Of a stretch of 6,335 bases of DNA, positions 6,178 through 6,335 are shown piece after piece. Made by a program: the position numbers and the translations under genes. The notes under the pieces are model-generated. The model made no database searches. It was not told the DNA's origin and saw only the letters and a program-made list of their open reading frames with translations. The stretch spans positions 1-6,335 of the forward strand of contig CAZXQZ010000242.1 in the NCBI GenBank assembly GCA_964642445.1, given 5' to 3'. The DNA comes from SSC4 sp964642445. GTDB lineage: Bacteria > Chloroflexota > Anaerolineae > SSC4 > Amarolineaceae. The stretch's first letter is position 1. The number at the start of each line of letters is the position of its first letter.

Positions 6178-6234
6178 CACGAAGGCACCAAGACACCAGG
6201 ATGTTGAACATCTTGATGTCTTGGTGCCTTCGTG
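6178..6234. terminator. Long hairpin, likely bidirectional terminator or dispersed repeat
   Basis: CACGAAGGCACCAAGACA (6178-6195) is perfectly complementary to 6217-6234. Inside, one mismatch and three pairs lead to GATGTT (6200-6205) and AACATC (6207-6212), giving one long hairpin of about 27 pairs with a tiny loop. It starts 6 nt after the fabH stop and ends 6 nt before the stop of the convergent reading frame, the position of a shared terminator. T-rich sequence after it is modest (GTTCTTTC on plus). Its wording resembles the 'gaaggcac-gaag' repeats I know from many environmental genomes, so it may exist in several copies. Confidence 0.7.
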
Positions 6235-6240
6235 GTTCTT

Positions 6241-6335
6241 TCAACCCCCCGGCGGCTCCTCCGTCTCACCACCAACCTTCCACTGCACGCCACCCAGAAA
6301 TCCCTGCTTGGGATCAAAATCCTGCGGCATCTTGA
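6241..6335 (-). CDS. C-terminal end of an unidentified convergent gene (partial)
   Basis: On the minus strand a frame enters from the right edge and stops at TGA (6243-6241). It gives about 30 residues, including MPQDFDPKQGFLGG and VQWKVGGETEEPPGG. Composition (Gly, acidic, Pro-rich tail, ordinary GC-rich codons) looks like a real protein end, and the spacing to the hairpin fits convergent genes. The ATG at 6330 is probably internal. I do not recognise the family and no function can be given. Confidence 0.5.
   Translation of the reverse strand, partial: KMPQDFDPKQGFLGGVQWKVGGETEEPPGG

Overview
This is a GC-rich bacterial window whose coding content is housekeeping. I see no phage, transposase, CRISPR or restriction genes, and no undescribed multi-gene system. 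The likely source is a Chloroflexota-type bacterium. That is inferred from high-GC coding, a T-box leader in a high-GC genome, the style of PheT and of the membrane-anchored DsbA-like protein, and a repeat-like hairpin of the 'gaaggcacgaag' type. No marker here proves the phylum.

Left part, minus strand, transcribed right to left. A strong sigma70-type promoter (5042-5014) is followed by a complete phenylalanine T-box leader (4983-4681) with a UUC specifier, a T-box core and an intrinsic terminator. Then come pheS (4661-3633) and pheT (3636-1063), which overlap by ATGA and encode the two subunits of phenylalanyl-tRNA synthetase. After a 104-nt gap comes a membrane-anchored DsbA/thioredoxin-like oxidoreductase (958-149). 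The first 148 bases hold no convincing gene. On the minus strand they can fold and resemble part of a known riboswitch class (possibly c-di-AMP), cut by the window edge.

Right part. fabH (5167-6171, plus strand), for beta-ketoacyl-ACP synthase III, is divergent from pheS. About 180 bp between the T-box leader and fabH hold two back-to-back promoters and two inverted repeats. One repeat, of 11 bp, covers the fabH ribosome binding site. A near-perfect hairpin (6178-6234) follows the fabH stop. Beyond it the last bases read as the C-terminal end of a convergent minus-strand gene, so the hairpin probably ends both transcripts.

Logic of the region: uncharged tRNA-Phe should relieve attenuation of pheST through the T-box, matching synthetase supply to charging. 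fabH starts fatty acid synthesis and appears to be separately controlled. The observations most worth a second look are the fabH leader inverted repeat, the truncated structured RNA at the left edge, the CxxC-x4-CxxC insert in PheS and the 3' hairpin.
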